Below, in pieces: positions 1-6,542 of a stretch of 9,414 nucleotides of DNA. The DNA lies in NCBI GenBank assembly GCA_027459365.1, contig DAIDIM010000163.1:1-9414 (forward strand), written 5' to 3'. How positions within the stretch are numbered: the stretch's first letter is position 1; every line of letters starts with the position of its first letter. The DNA is from Chlamydiota bacterium. Lineage in GTDB: Bacteria; Chlamydiota; Chlamydiia; Chlamydiales; SM23-39. The translations under genes were made by a program, and so were the position numbers. The notes beneath the pieces are model-generated. The model did no database searches, had not been told where the DNA came from, and saw only the letters and a list, made by a program, of their open reading frames with translations.

Positions 1-857
1 TAGTAGAAGCCAAGCTTATAATTTCCGGGCAGACCTGTATCATTACAGGCTTGATTTACAAGCACGTCCCATTCTGTAACCCACACAACGCCGTTGGTAC
101 TTTTAAATGTGAAATTCACACCATGATATTCGTCCTTTTGGATTTCTGAGTTGGCATTAAAGACGGCGGCTTTAATGATTAACCAATCCCAAGGGCGTCC
201 TTCAAGATAAGCTCCCCATGTGGCACCGGGATAAGCGCTGAAAGGAATATTAAAAAAGATAGAAACTGGGTTCCCATCGAATGCATTGCTTACATATTGC
301 CAATAAAGTGGAGAAGTAAGGAAGTCATCACCTGCACAAAGACGGCCTAATTTGTATTTGAGTCGTTTACAAAAAAAAGTTTGTGATATGTATAATTGAA
401 CGAGACGAACCGTCTCTGATCCCCAAATTTGGGAAACATTGAATTGATTATCAATGTATTCAAGCGTTAAGCTGTCACCAGTGCGCCAGGCCATTCCGCT
501 ATATATGAGGAAATCAGTCAGTCCAGCCTTTGTGAAGTCAATAGTTGCAAAAAGACCATACGAACCATCATATGCAAAACCTTGTCTTCTTCCTCCAATG
601 GGATTGCCTAGGAGGTCTGTCACATAGGTTGAAGCAATCGTTATCCCATAATCCGCTAGCTTTTGCCTAAGGTATGTGCCACCGAAAAAATATTTTCGAT
701 TCCACCAACTTTCTTCTGGTTGTAGCTCTGGAGGGGGTGCTTCTTGTACATAAACGGAGGACTCTTCACCTCGTTCCTGCGAGATTTTTGAAAATTTGTG
801 ACTGCCTGCAAATAATTGGGTAAAAAAAACAAAGAAGACAAAAATATAGCAAATCAT
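1..857 (-). CDS. OprB-family carbohydrate-selective outer-membrane porin (3' end outside window)
   Basis: An open frame runs from an ATG at 857 to the window edge (285 codons) with no stop, so the C-terminus is missing; OprB porins are usually about 400-450 residues. A stop codon lies in frame just upstream, which fixes the start within a few codons. Residues 1-17 form a hydrophobic Sec signal ending QLFA|GS. A Pro/Glu-rich linker with PPPELQPEESWW follows, then the family pattern: YLRQKLADYGIT, VTDLLGNPIGG, SGMAWRTGD, WGSETVRLVQLY, GRLCAGDDFLTSPLYW, IPFSAYPGATWGAYL and IIKAAVFNAN. Alternating beta strands with aromatic ends fit an outer-membrane barrel. OprB proteins let sugars diffuse into the periplasm. 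The divergent neighbour is a sugar symporter, which suggests a matched uptake pair; the sugar cannot be told. The coding strand contains a T8 run (371-378) that leaves the frame intact. Family assignment is by remembered motif similarity. Confidence 0.8.
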   Translation of the reverse strand, partial: MICYIFVFFVFFTQLFAGSHKFSKISQERGEESSVYVQEAPPPELQPEESWWNRKYFFGGTYLRQKLADYGITIASTYVTDLLGNPIGGRRQGFAYDGSYGLFATIDFTKAGLTDFLIYSGMAWRTGDSLTLEYIDNQFNVSQIWGSETVRLVQLYISQTFFCKRLKYKLGRLCAGDDFLTSPLYWQYVSNAFDGNPVSIFFNIPFSAYPGATWGAYLEGRPWDWLIIKAAVFNANSEIQKDEYHGVNFTFKSTNGVVWVTEWDVLVNQACNDTGLPGNYKLGFY

Positions 858-917
858 GTTATAGGAATATCTAAGAAGAGATTTTTTTTAGCAATCTTTT
901 TTTGACATGGGGTAAGT
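858..917. promoter_or_regulatory. Divergent intergenic region, porin / sugar symporter
   Basis: This 60-bp gap must hold the start signals of both divergent genes. A clear ribosome site GGGG (909-912) sits 5 nt before the symporter ATG. I see no convincing -35/-10 pair on either strand; the region is dominated by T runs (T8 and T7) around a 5-bp AGATT/AATCT inverted repeat. Promoters may extend into the coding sequences. Confidence 0.45.
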
Positions 918-2276
918 ATGATTTATCTGATCGCGCTTGTAGCGTCTCTCACCGGTTTTTTATTCGGTTTTGATGAGGGGATTATTTCGGGAGTTTTGAA
1001 ACAAATACAAGCTGATTTTTCTATGACGCATGCTCAGGTAGGATTCATGATGGGGTTAATGCCTTTCGGAGCTTTAGTTGCAGCTTGCCTCATTGGGCGA
1101 TTTTCAGATTGGTCTGGACGTCGAATGGTTCTATTTCTCGTACCGATCTTTTTCACAGCTGGAATCTTGATGATCGTTTTTTCGTCTTCCTACATTTTAT
1201 TATGCATTGCGCGGATTTGTTTAGGGGCGAGCATCGGGATGTCTGTCGTGGTAAGCCCTCTCTATATCGCAGAAGCAGCTCCGTTTGAAATTCGTGGAAA
1301 ACTGGTGATATACTTTCAATTAGCGATCACAATCGGAATTTTCATTTCCTATTTGATCAATCTATTTGCAGTAGATGTACTCCCTTGGCGTTTGATTTTC
1401 TCGATAGGCTTAATTCCAAGTACAATCCTATTTTTAGGAGCATTTTTTCTTCCTGAAAGTCCCCGATGGCTCTGTGCCACGGGCAAAATCATGGCAGCTG
1501 AAATGGCGCTCAAGAAACTCCACGGAAGTCATTACACTTCCAACGAAATAAAAGCTGAATTGGAATTGATTCAAGAATCCATTCGCACTGAATCAAAAAA
1601 GAGTATGTGGAAAGAGCTATTCTCGAAAAAAATGCGACCTGTTGTTGCACTCGGTATGCTCCTTTTTTTCTTCCAACAGGTCAGTGGAATCAATGTTGTC
1701 ATCTACTACGCGCCGATTATTTTTGAGAAAATGAATCTCGGAAGTGATTATGCAAATCTCCTTGCAACCGTTGGGATTGGTGCTTTGAATGTATTCATGA
1801 CCATTGTTGCTATGCGTCTGATTGAGAAATTAGGTAGACGTCTATTGTTAATTCTCGGATTTTTGGGCACTGGAATCGCACTCGTACTTGTTTCGATCAT
1901 TACGTATATCGATCTTCCTGAGATCCGTTGGATTGCAGCGATTTCTTTATTTGTCTATATTGCTGCTTTTGCAATTGGATTGGGACCCCTTCCTTGGGTC
2001 ATGATGTCTGAAATTTTTCCACTTAAAATACGGGGGCAAGGGGCCAGCTTGTCAGCTGGTACAAACTGGGCATTCAATACGATCGTCGTAGCAACTTTCC
2101 CATCGTTACTGCATGATGTCGGAATATCAATGACGTTTGCTTTCTATGCACTTGCATGCATCATCGGCCTTTTTTACTCAATGCGTTATGTTCCAGAAAC
2201 AAAAGGATTGGAGCTTGAGAAAATCGAGAAATACATACGCACAGGCAATCCATTGAGAAAGCTCGGAAGGAAATAA
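918..2276 (+). CDS. MFS sugar porter (sugar/H+ symporter, XylE/GalP type)
   Basis: Inner-membrane sugar transporter of 452 residues, full length for the family, with 12 hydrophobic segments and a charged central loop (about residues 190-235). Signature motifs appear in order: GFDEGIISGVL in TM1, with Asp19 at the proton-coupling Asp position of E. coli XylE; GRFSDWSGRR in loop 2-3; PESPRWL after TM6; QQVSGINVVIYYAPIIF in TM7, the sugar-binding helix; the second GRR loop between TM8 and TM9; GPLPWVMMSEIFP followed by RGQG in TM10; and VPETKG at the C-terminus. In this family sugar is imported with protons. The ATG is backed by a GGGG ribosome site 5 nt upstream. The gene is transcribed away from an OprB-type porin, consistent with a shared role in sugar uptake, and converges on the MORN gene with a 17-bp gap. 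Motifs do not fix the substrate; xylose, arabinose, galactose or glucose are all possible. Confidence 0.92.
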   Translation: MIYLIALVASLTGFLFGFDEGIISGVLKQIQADFSMTHAQVGFMMGLMPFGALVAACLIGRFSDWSGRRMVLFLVPIFFTAGILMIVFSSSYILLCIARICLGASIGMSVVVSPLYIAEAAPFEIRGKLVIYFQLAITIGIFISYLINLFAVDVLPWRLIFSIGLIPSTILFLGAFFLPESPRWLCATGKIMAAEMALKKLHGSHYTSNEIKAELELIQESIRTESKKSMWKELFSKKMRPVVALGMLLFFFQQVSGINVVIYYAPIIFEKMNLGSDYANLLATVGIGALNVFMTIVAMRLIEKLGRRLLLILGFLGTGIALVLVSIITYIDLPEIRWIAAISLFVYIAAFAIGLGPLPWVMMSEIFPLKIRGQGASLSAGTNWAFNTIVVATFPSLLHDVGISMTFAFYALACIIGLFYSMRYVPETKGLELEKIEKYIRTGNPLRKLGRK

Positions 2277-2297
2277 TTCTGTTTTTTTTGGAATTAT
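2273..2297. repeat. 7-bp inverted repeat spanning both convergent stop codons
   Basis: ATAATTC (2273-2279) and GAATTAT (2291-2297) are perfect inverted arms around an 11-base T-rich loop. The TAA of the symporter lies in the left arm and the TAA of the MORN gene in the right arm. It could be a weak two-way terminator between convergent genes. The stem is AT-rich and the T run lies in the loop rather than after the stem, so it is not a classical intrinsic terminator. Confidence 0.35.
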
Positions 2298-3166
2298 AGC
2301 GGATCAGTCGGGCTTCGCCCCGCATAGCAATAAAACGTTTTTGCAATATTTCTTCCGGTAATTGTGATCATGAGAACAGTGATTTCATAGGTTGCGACGT
2401 CAAAGCCGCTATAGGCAATCTCGCCATCGGGAGCAATGATCCGTAAATTCATCCCGTATTGACAGAGGAGATTCATCAACTGCTCTGCCAGACCATTGGG
2501 CACGCCTGTATCGCAAGAATCGAGAATAATGACAGCATTTTCAGAAAGACGGCCGGCTATTGCTGATGCGAGAAGCTCAGCTGTCCCAACATCATGTCCG
2601 CAATTGAAGGTCAATCCATGATTGGTTCCATGGGCGCGAAGCCAAACAAAATCGAGTTTTTTTGTGGAATGTTGTTGAATTTTACGCTTAAGGTCCGCAG
2701 CTGAGGAATAGTGGACTATTTTCGCATCGATGCCCCTTAAAGCCAAACCTTTAGATAGTAAATACGATTCATAATTTTTGGCACCAAAAGCGTCATTATA
2801 ATCGTCCATCGATTCTAAGATGAGCCCATTCATGGTGAGGGAAACTTGAGGAAAACGGGCCCGCATTTCATCTAGATTATGAATGGAAAAAATGTTTGGA
2901 TTTTCAAGATAATTGCCGGGCCAGTTATTGACCCAGATTCCTTGGTAGTATTCACCATTCCCTAAGACAAAAAGGCCATAGCCATGTTTTTTATCATTGA
3001 CCCAAGAGCCATCGTAGTAAGCACCATTTTGCCAGACCTGCTTTCCAATCCCATGTCTTTTATGACCATCCCATTCACCTGTATAGCGACTTCCATCTGG
3101 AAAAACATAGCTTCCAGTGGATGCAAAGTAGCTGAGCGCAAATGAAAAAAATAGCCATTTAAACAT
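2294..3166 (-). CDS. Exported MORN-repeat protein with a caspase/CHAT-like (clan CD) C-terminal domain
   Basis: 290 residues in three parts. Residues 1-18 are a hydrophobic signal peptide or anchor (MFKWLFFSFALSYF). Residues about 20-84 are MORN repeats: DGSRYTGEWDGHKRHGIGK, then AYYDGSWVNDKKHGYG, then a partial EYYQGIWVNNWPG. Residues about 105-275 look like an alpha/beta domain with a hydrophobic strand ending in His-Gly (DFVWLRAHG, His179), a helix (TAELLASAIAGRL), and a second hydrophobic strand ending in a Cys (AVIILDSCDTG, Cys218). A further helix (GLAEQLMNLL) and strand (LRIIAPDG) follow. The hHG...hhhDxC pattern and order match the catalytic dyad of caspase, metacaspase and CHAT peptidases. 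MORN repeats often bind membranes or proteins. I infer an exported cysteine peptidase, possibly acting on the envelope or host; neither activity nor secretion is shown. It directly follows the small gene at 3167-3436, with TAA and ATG adjoining, so they are probably co-transcribed. Confidence 0.75.
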   Translation of the reverse strand: MFKWLFFSFALSYFASTGSYVFPDGSRYTGEWDGHKRHGIGKQVWQNGAYYDGSWVNDKKHGYGLFVLGNGEYYQGIWVNNWPGNYLENPNIFSIHNLDEMRARFPQVSLTMNGLILESMDDYNDAFGAKNYESYLLSKGLALRGIDAKIVHYSSAADLKRKIQQHSTKKLDFVWLRAHGTNHGLTFNCGHDVGTAELLASAIAGRLSENAVIILDSCDTGVPNGLAEQLMNLLCQYGMNLRIIAPDGEIAYSGFDVATYEITVLMITITGRNIAKTFYCYAGRSPTDPL

Positions 3167-3436
3167 TTATTTTAAACTCTTAAGAACTTGATCTGCAGCA
3201 ATTTGAACATCTTCGGTCACTTTATGCCAGGGATCGTAGTCATATTGGAAATGGACTTGCTCTGCGAAGTTGAGCACAGCTTGTTGAATGGTTGGCTCCA
3301 TATGTACGGCATTGGCTTTTAAGTTATCTATAAATAGATCGATCAATACACGATTCCCATGATGGAGATGAAAAATAATCTTTCCAACATCTTCTAGCAT
3401 TTCAGATTTGTGGCTGTTAGTATTAGTATCTCTCAT
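3167..3436 (-). CDS. Small helical protein of unknown function
   Basis: 89 residues with no signal peptide or membrane segment. I do not recognise the family. After a polar N-terminus (MRDTNTNSHKSEM) it reads as amphipathic helices (LEDVGKIIFHLHHGNRVLIDLFIDNL, about residues 14-39, and PTIQQAVLNFAEQV, about 48-61). An aromatic stretch FQYDYDPWHK and a closing helix (EDVQIAADQVLKSL) come last. It is most likely soluble and cytoplasmic. The stop codon is followed immediately by the ATG of the MORN/caspase-like gene, so the pair looks like one transcript with coupled translation. A good sigma70-like promoter lies 29-64 bp upstream on the same strand (3472-3500). A partner, regulator or chaperone role for the downstream protein is only guilt by association. 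No clear Shine-Dalgarno precedes the ATG at 3436; Met13 is an alternative start. Confidence 0.7.
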   Translation of the reverse strand: MRDTNTNSHKSEMLEDVGKIIFHLHHGNRVLIDLFIDNLKANAVHMEPTIQQAVLNFAEQVHFQYDYDPWHKVTEDVQIAADQVLKSLK

Positions 3437-3471
3437 ATTTATTATTATAATAATTTTAAGTTTATTGTATA

Positions 3472-3500
3472 ATTATAATATATAAAAAGTTGACTGTTAA
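3472..3500 (-). promoter_or_regulatory. Sigma70-like promoter of the small gene / MORN unit
   Basis: Reading the minus strand, TTAACA (3500-3495) and a perfect TATAAT (3477-3472) are separated by 17 bp. The predicted start of transcription near 3465 would give a leader of about 29 nt to the ATG at 3436. The -10 lies in the 10-bp palindrome TATAATTATA (3468-3477). The -35 shares base 3495 with the opposing sufB -35. Confidence 0.6.
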
Positions 3501-3519
3501 GCGATTCCGCTGGTATATT
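3490..3519 (+). promoter_or_regulatory. Sigma70-like promoter of the suf operon
   Basis: TTGACT (3490-3495) and TATATT (3514-3519) are 18 bp apart, and the -10 carries an extended TGG just upstream (3511-3513). A start near 3526 would leave only about 6 nt before the sufB ATG at 3532, so the transcript would be almost leaderless, which fits the absence of a Shine-Dalgarno there. A rival promoter could use the tandem TATAAT copies at 3468-3479, but these lack a good -35 on this strand. No convincing Fur or IscR site was seen. Confidence 0.55.
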
Positions 3520-3531
3520 AGCCTCCAATAT

Positions 3532-4947
3532 ATGATACAAGAGTATAAATACGGCTTTGTGACGGAGATTGAGTCCGATGTTTTTCCTAAAGGACTCAAT
3601 GAAGATACGATTTGTGCAATTTCGCGCAGGAAAGAAGAGCCTCCTTTCTTGCTTGAATTTAGATTGAAGGCATTTCGTAAGTGGCTTGAAATGAAGGAGC
3701 CAGACTGGTCAAGCGTCCATTATCCTCCGATCGATTATCAAAACATTTCCTACTTTTCTGAACCGAAATCAAAACCTCGACTTGAAAACCTGGAGCAAGT
3801 CGATCCAGAAATTCTAAAAACTTTTGAAAGACTCGGGATTCCTCTTGATGAGCAAAAAAGGCTTGCTAATGTGGCAGTCGATGTTGTTTTCGATTCAGTC
3901 TCGATTGGCACCACTTTTTATAAGAAGTTAGAAGAGGCAGGGGTGGTCCTCTGTTCTTTTTCGGAGGCGGTGAAACGCTATCCGGAACTGATTGAAGAGT
4001 ATCTTGGTTCCGTTGTCCCAATCCAGGATAACTATTTTGCAGCTCTCAATTCTGCTGTATTTTCAGACGGTTCCTTTGTATACATTCCAAAAGGGGTTCG
4101 ATCTCCAATGGAATTATCGACCTATTTTAGAATTAATGAGAAAGAGACCGGCCAATTTGAACGGACATTAATCATAGCAGAAGAGGATTCCTATGTCAGT
4201 TATTTAGAAGGGTGTACGGCGCCGGCTTTCGATACAAATCAATTACATGCAGCAGTGGTTGAGCTTGTTGCGAAAAAAGGGGCAGAGATCAAGTATTCTA
4301 CAGTACAGAACTGGTATGCAGGAGACCCAAAGACTGGCAAGGGGGGCATTTACAATTTTGTTACAAAGCGGGGTCTTTGTGCAGGAGAGCGTTCGAAAAT
4401 TTCTTGGACGCAAGTGGAAGCCGGAGCCGCAATTACGTGGAAATATCCAAGCTGCATTTTGAAAGGGGATCATTCTATCGGTGAGTTTTATTCTGTTGCA
4501 TTAACGAATGGAAAAATGCAGGCAGACACTGGAACCAAGATGTATCACATAGGGAAAAATACAAAATCGACCATCATTTCAAAAGGGATTTCTGCCGATG
4601 AGTCGATGAATACCTATCGTGGACTTGTGAAAATTTTCCCGAAAGCAACCGGCGCGCGCAATTATACACAATGCGACTCGATGCTAGTGGGCAATCGCGC
4701 ATCCGCAAACACATTTCCCACAATCGAGGGGGCAAATCAAACCTCAGAGCTAGAGCATGAAGCCTCCACTTCGAAGATGAATGAGGAGCAAATTTTTTAT
4801 TTACAAACACGCGGTCTTTCCAAGGAAGATGCGATCAATATGATCGTCAATGGATTTTGTAAGGACGTTTTTCAGGAGCTGCCTCTCGAATTTGCTGCGG
4901 AAGCGCAAAAGCTCCTCGCACTAAAATTGGAGAATTCCGTTGGATAA
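3532..4947 (+). CDS. sufB: Fe-S cluster assembly scaffold protein SufB
   Basis: SufB is the scaffold subunit of the cytoplasmic SufBC2D complex, on which Fe-S clusters are built. The 471-residue protein matches SufB almost throughout: KGLNEDTI, EFRLKAFRKWLEM, DSVSIGTTFYKKL, YIPKGVRSPMELSTYFRIN, TGQFERTLI, WTQVEAGAAITWKYPSC, IGEFYSVALTNG, QADTGTKMYHIGKNTKS and NGFCKDVFQELPLEFA. Cys381 in YTQCDSML corresponds to the essential E. coli Cys405, and Glu408-His409-Glu410 in LEHEAS to the Glu432-434 cluster. The Cys-rich insertion near E. coli residue 80 is replaced by a short charged linker. The frame stays open upstream to a TTG at 3490, but alignment begins at MIQEYKYGF, and that TTG is the T-T-G of a -35 box, so I prefer the ATG at 3532. 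The last 8 bp overlap sufC. Confidence 0.97.
   Translation: MIQEYKYGFVTEIESDVFPKGLNEDTICAISRRKEEPPFLLEFRLKAFRKWLEMKEPDWSSVHYPPIDYQNISYFSEPKSKPRLENLEQVDPEILKTFERLGIPLDEQKRLANVAVDVVFDSVSIGTTFYKKLEEAGVVLCSFSEAVKRYPELIEEYLGSVVPIQDNYFAALNSAVFSDGSFVYIPKGVRSPMELSTYFRINEKETGQFERTLIIAEEDSYVSYLEGCTAPAFDTNQLHAAVVELVAKKGAEIKYSTVQNWYAGDPKTGKGGIYNFVTKRGLCAGERSKISWTQVEAGAAITWKYPSCILKGDHSIGEFYSVALTNGKMQADTGTKMYHIGKNTKSTIISKGISADESMNTYRGLVKIFPKATGARNYTQCDSMLVGNRASANTFPTIEGANQTSELEHEASTSKMNEEQIFYLQTRGLSKEDAINMIVNGFCKDVFQELPLEFAAEAQKLLALKLENSVG
4929..4942 (+). promoter_or_regulatory. Ribosome binding site and TTG start of sufC
   Basis: GGAG at 4929-4932, inside the end of sufB, lies 7 nt before TTG 4940-4942. 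No ATG occurs in this frame before the Walker A region, so the TTG with this site is the only sensible start. Confidence 0.75.
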
Positions 4948-5662
4948 TTTATTAGAAATCATTGATATCCATGCCAACACCGAAGAGATTCGCATTCTCA
5001 AAGGCTTATCCTTAACCGTAAAGCCTGGCGAAGTACATGCAATCATGGGTCCAAACGGCGCAGGCAAATCGACACTAGCGAAAATTCTAGCCGGCCATCC
5101 AGCCTATTGTGTGACGAGTGGAAAGATCCTTTTTAAGGATCAAAATCTACTCGACCTAGAAGTAGAAGATAGGGCACGCGCAGGCCTTTTTATGAGTTTT
5201 CAGTATCCTTTGGAAATCTCTGGAGTATCGAATTTTGAATTTCTTTATGGTGCGATGAAAGCAAGAAATCCTCAGCTTACAAAAGGCCAATTTGAAGAGC
5301 GCTTAGACGGACAAATGCAAGCGATGGAAATCCTATCCGAATTTAAAAACCGAAACGTCAATGAAGGATTTTCAGGCGGCGAAAAAAAGAAAAACGAGAT
5401 CTTACAAATGGCCCTTTTTCAACCAGATCTAGCAATTCTTGATGAAACCGACTCTGGACTTGATATTGATGCGATTCGAATCGTTGCAAATGGAATTAAT
5501 ATGATGCGAAGCAGCACAAGGGGAATCATTTTGATTACCCACTATCAGCGTCTTTTAGATTACGTAGTTCCAGACTTTGTTCATGTGCTTTCTCATGGTG
5601 TCATAACACGGAGTGGCGGAAGAGAGCTTGCATTGGAACTCGAAGAGAAAGGCTATGCTTGA
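4940..5662 (+). CDS. sufC: Fe-S cluster assembly ATPase SufC
   Basis: Cytoplasmic ABC-type ATPase, 240 residues (E. coli SufC has 248). Its ATP-driven dimerisation reshapes SufB and SufD during cluster building; it is not a transporter subunit. Walker A is GPNGAGKS at 37-44 (Lys43), the Q-loop is FQYP with Gln88, and the signature FSGGEKKKNEILQ starts at 144. Walker B is LAILDETDSGLD with Asp168 and Glu169, and the switch His201 is in ITHYQRLL. FSGGEKK(K/R)NE and the DETDSGLD D-loop are diagnostic for SufC among ABC proteins. Translation begins at a TTG with a good ribosome site and overlaps the sufB stop by 8 bp (4940-4947). The 3' end overlaps the preferred sufD ATG by another 8 bp. The protein is complete, with all catalytic residues present. 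Confidence 0.97.
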   Translation: MDNLLEIIDIHANTEEIRILKGLSLTVKPGEVHAIMGPNGAGKSTLAKILAGHPAYCVTSGKILFKDQNLLDLEVEDRARAGLFMSFQYPLEISGVSNFEFLYGAMKARNPQLTKGQFEERLDGQMQAMEILSEFKNRNVNEGFSGGEKKKNEILQMALFQPDLAILDETDSGLDIDAIRIVANGINMMRSSTRGIILITHYQRLLDYVVPDFVHVLSHGVITRSGGRELALELEEKGYA

Positions 5663-6542
5663 GATCGGATATAAGATCGTTTTTATCGATGGTTTTCTCT
5701 CATTAGATAAGAGCCAATTCCCAGAATCCATTGTTTGTTTTCCAATGGATGAGGCGGTGCGCACTTTTGGCCTTTTCTTCCAAAATTACATGGTGGATCC
5801 TAGGGCCGATGATGGAGTTTTTATTTATATTCCACCAAAGGTGGAAGTTGCCCTTTCCATTGAGAATATTTCGACATGTAGCGACGTTGCCTCTCCTAAT
5901 ATTTTCTTTTCTCTTGGGAAACATGCAAAGCTTGAAGTGTATAATGCCAATTTGAATGCGCAAATCGATGCAGTGCTCGATGCAGGCTCAAAAATGGTCT
6001 TTAAAAATATATCGGCCAAAATCTCCCAATTGCTCCACGTAAGAGTGAAAAAAGATGCCAGCTTCACATTTAGACACTATAGCACTGGATCGTCTCTGGA
6101 TATGAAAGTCCAACTTCTGGAAGAAAATGCAGAAGCGCTTTTACAAGGAGTGATCTGTTTAGAAAATTCTGCCCAAAGTCATGTTCGAACAACTGTCGAA
6201 CATTTAGCGCCATATACCCAATCTCGACAACATTTTAAGGCACTTCTTAAAGGACAGAGCCACTCCTCTTTTGAGGGGAAAATCTTTGTCGATCCAATTG
6301 CACAAAAGACTCAAGGCTATCAGCTGTGCAACAATCTAATGCTTAGCGATCAAGCAACTGTCAATGTACGTCCAAATCTAGAAATCTTTGCCGATGATGT
6401 AAAAGCCTCACACGGAGCAACGCTTGGCCAATTGGATAAGGAAGCGCTCTTCTATCTCACATCTCGAGGATTTTCAAAAGAAGCAGCAAAACAATATCTG
6501 ATTCAAGGCTTCATCGAGGAGCTTGCAGATTGTCTCCCATGA
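5655..6542 (+). CDS. sufD: Fe-S cluster assembly protein SufD, short form
   Basis: SufD pairs with SufB through its beta-helix in the SufBC2D scaffold. From the ATG at 5655 it has 295 residues, against 423 in E. coli. The first residues (GYKIVFIDGFLS) align with E. coli SufD near residue 85, so the N-terminal helical segment with the RKHENWKYTP motif is missing; sufC coding lies directly upstream, leaving no room for it. The protein ends FIEELADCLP, about 25 residues earlier than E. coli. The core is intact: RTTVEHLAPYTQSRQHFKAL, KTQGYQLCNNLMLS, and LEIFADDVKASHGATLGQLD. His253 matches the essential E. coli His360, while the Cys358 position is Ala251. GAAGAG (5642-5647) is a ribosome site 7 nt before the ATG; a GTG at 5613 is a longer but less likely start. 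It overlaps sufC by 8 bp and sufS by 4 bp. Confidence 0.93.
   Translation: MLEIGYKIVFIDGFLSLDKSQFPESIVCFPMDEAVRTFGLFFQNYMVDPRADDGVFIYIPPKVEVALSIENISTCSDVASPNIFFSLGKHAKLEVYNANLNAQIDAVLDAGSKMVFKNISAKISQLLHVRVKKDASFTFRHYSTGSSLDMKVQLLEENAEALLQGVICLENSAQSHVRTTVEHLAPYTQSRQHFKALLKGQSHSSFEGKIFVDPIAQKTQGYQLCNNLMLSDQATVNVRPNLEIFADDVKASHGATLGQLDKEALFYLTSRGFSKEAAKQYLIQGFIEELADCLP

Noticed and set aside
361..385. Apparent frameshift breaking the porin gene at the A8/T8 run.
   Set aside because: Recounting the tract as eight bases gives a continuous frame (TCA CAA ACT TTT TTT TGT AAA) through to the window edge, so the gene is intact here.
656..841. 61-codon minus-strand frame overlapping the porin start.
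   Set aside because: It is an out-of-frame shadow of the porin N-terminus, which has a signal peptide and family motifs in the neighbouring frame.
880..904. AGATT/AATCT hairpin followed by T7 as a terminator upstream of the symporter.
   Set aside because: The stem is only 5 bp and AT-rich, and it lies in a divergent intergenic region where no plus-strand transcript should end.
2310..2320. GGGC-TTC-GCCC hairpin as a terminator for the symporter.
   Set aside because: It is a short stem inside the MORN gene coding sequence and is not followed by a T run.
3490..3531. Longer SufB starting at TTG 3490.
   Set aside because: The extra 14 residues do not fit SufB proteins and the TTG is part of a well-spaced -35 box; the ATG at 3532 fits homology.
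5613..5654. Longer SufD starting at GTG 5613, overlapping sufC by 50 bp.
   Set aside because: The ATG at 5655 has a nearby ribosome site and gives the same 8-bp overlap as sufB/sufC; the added residues do not restore the missing N-terminal domain.
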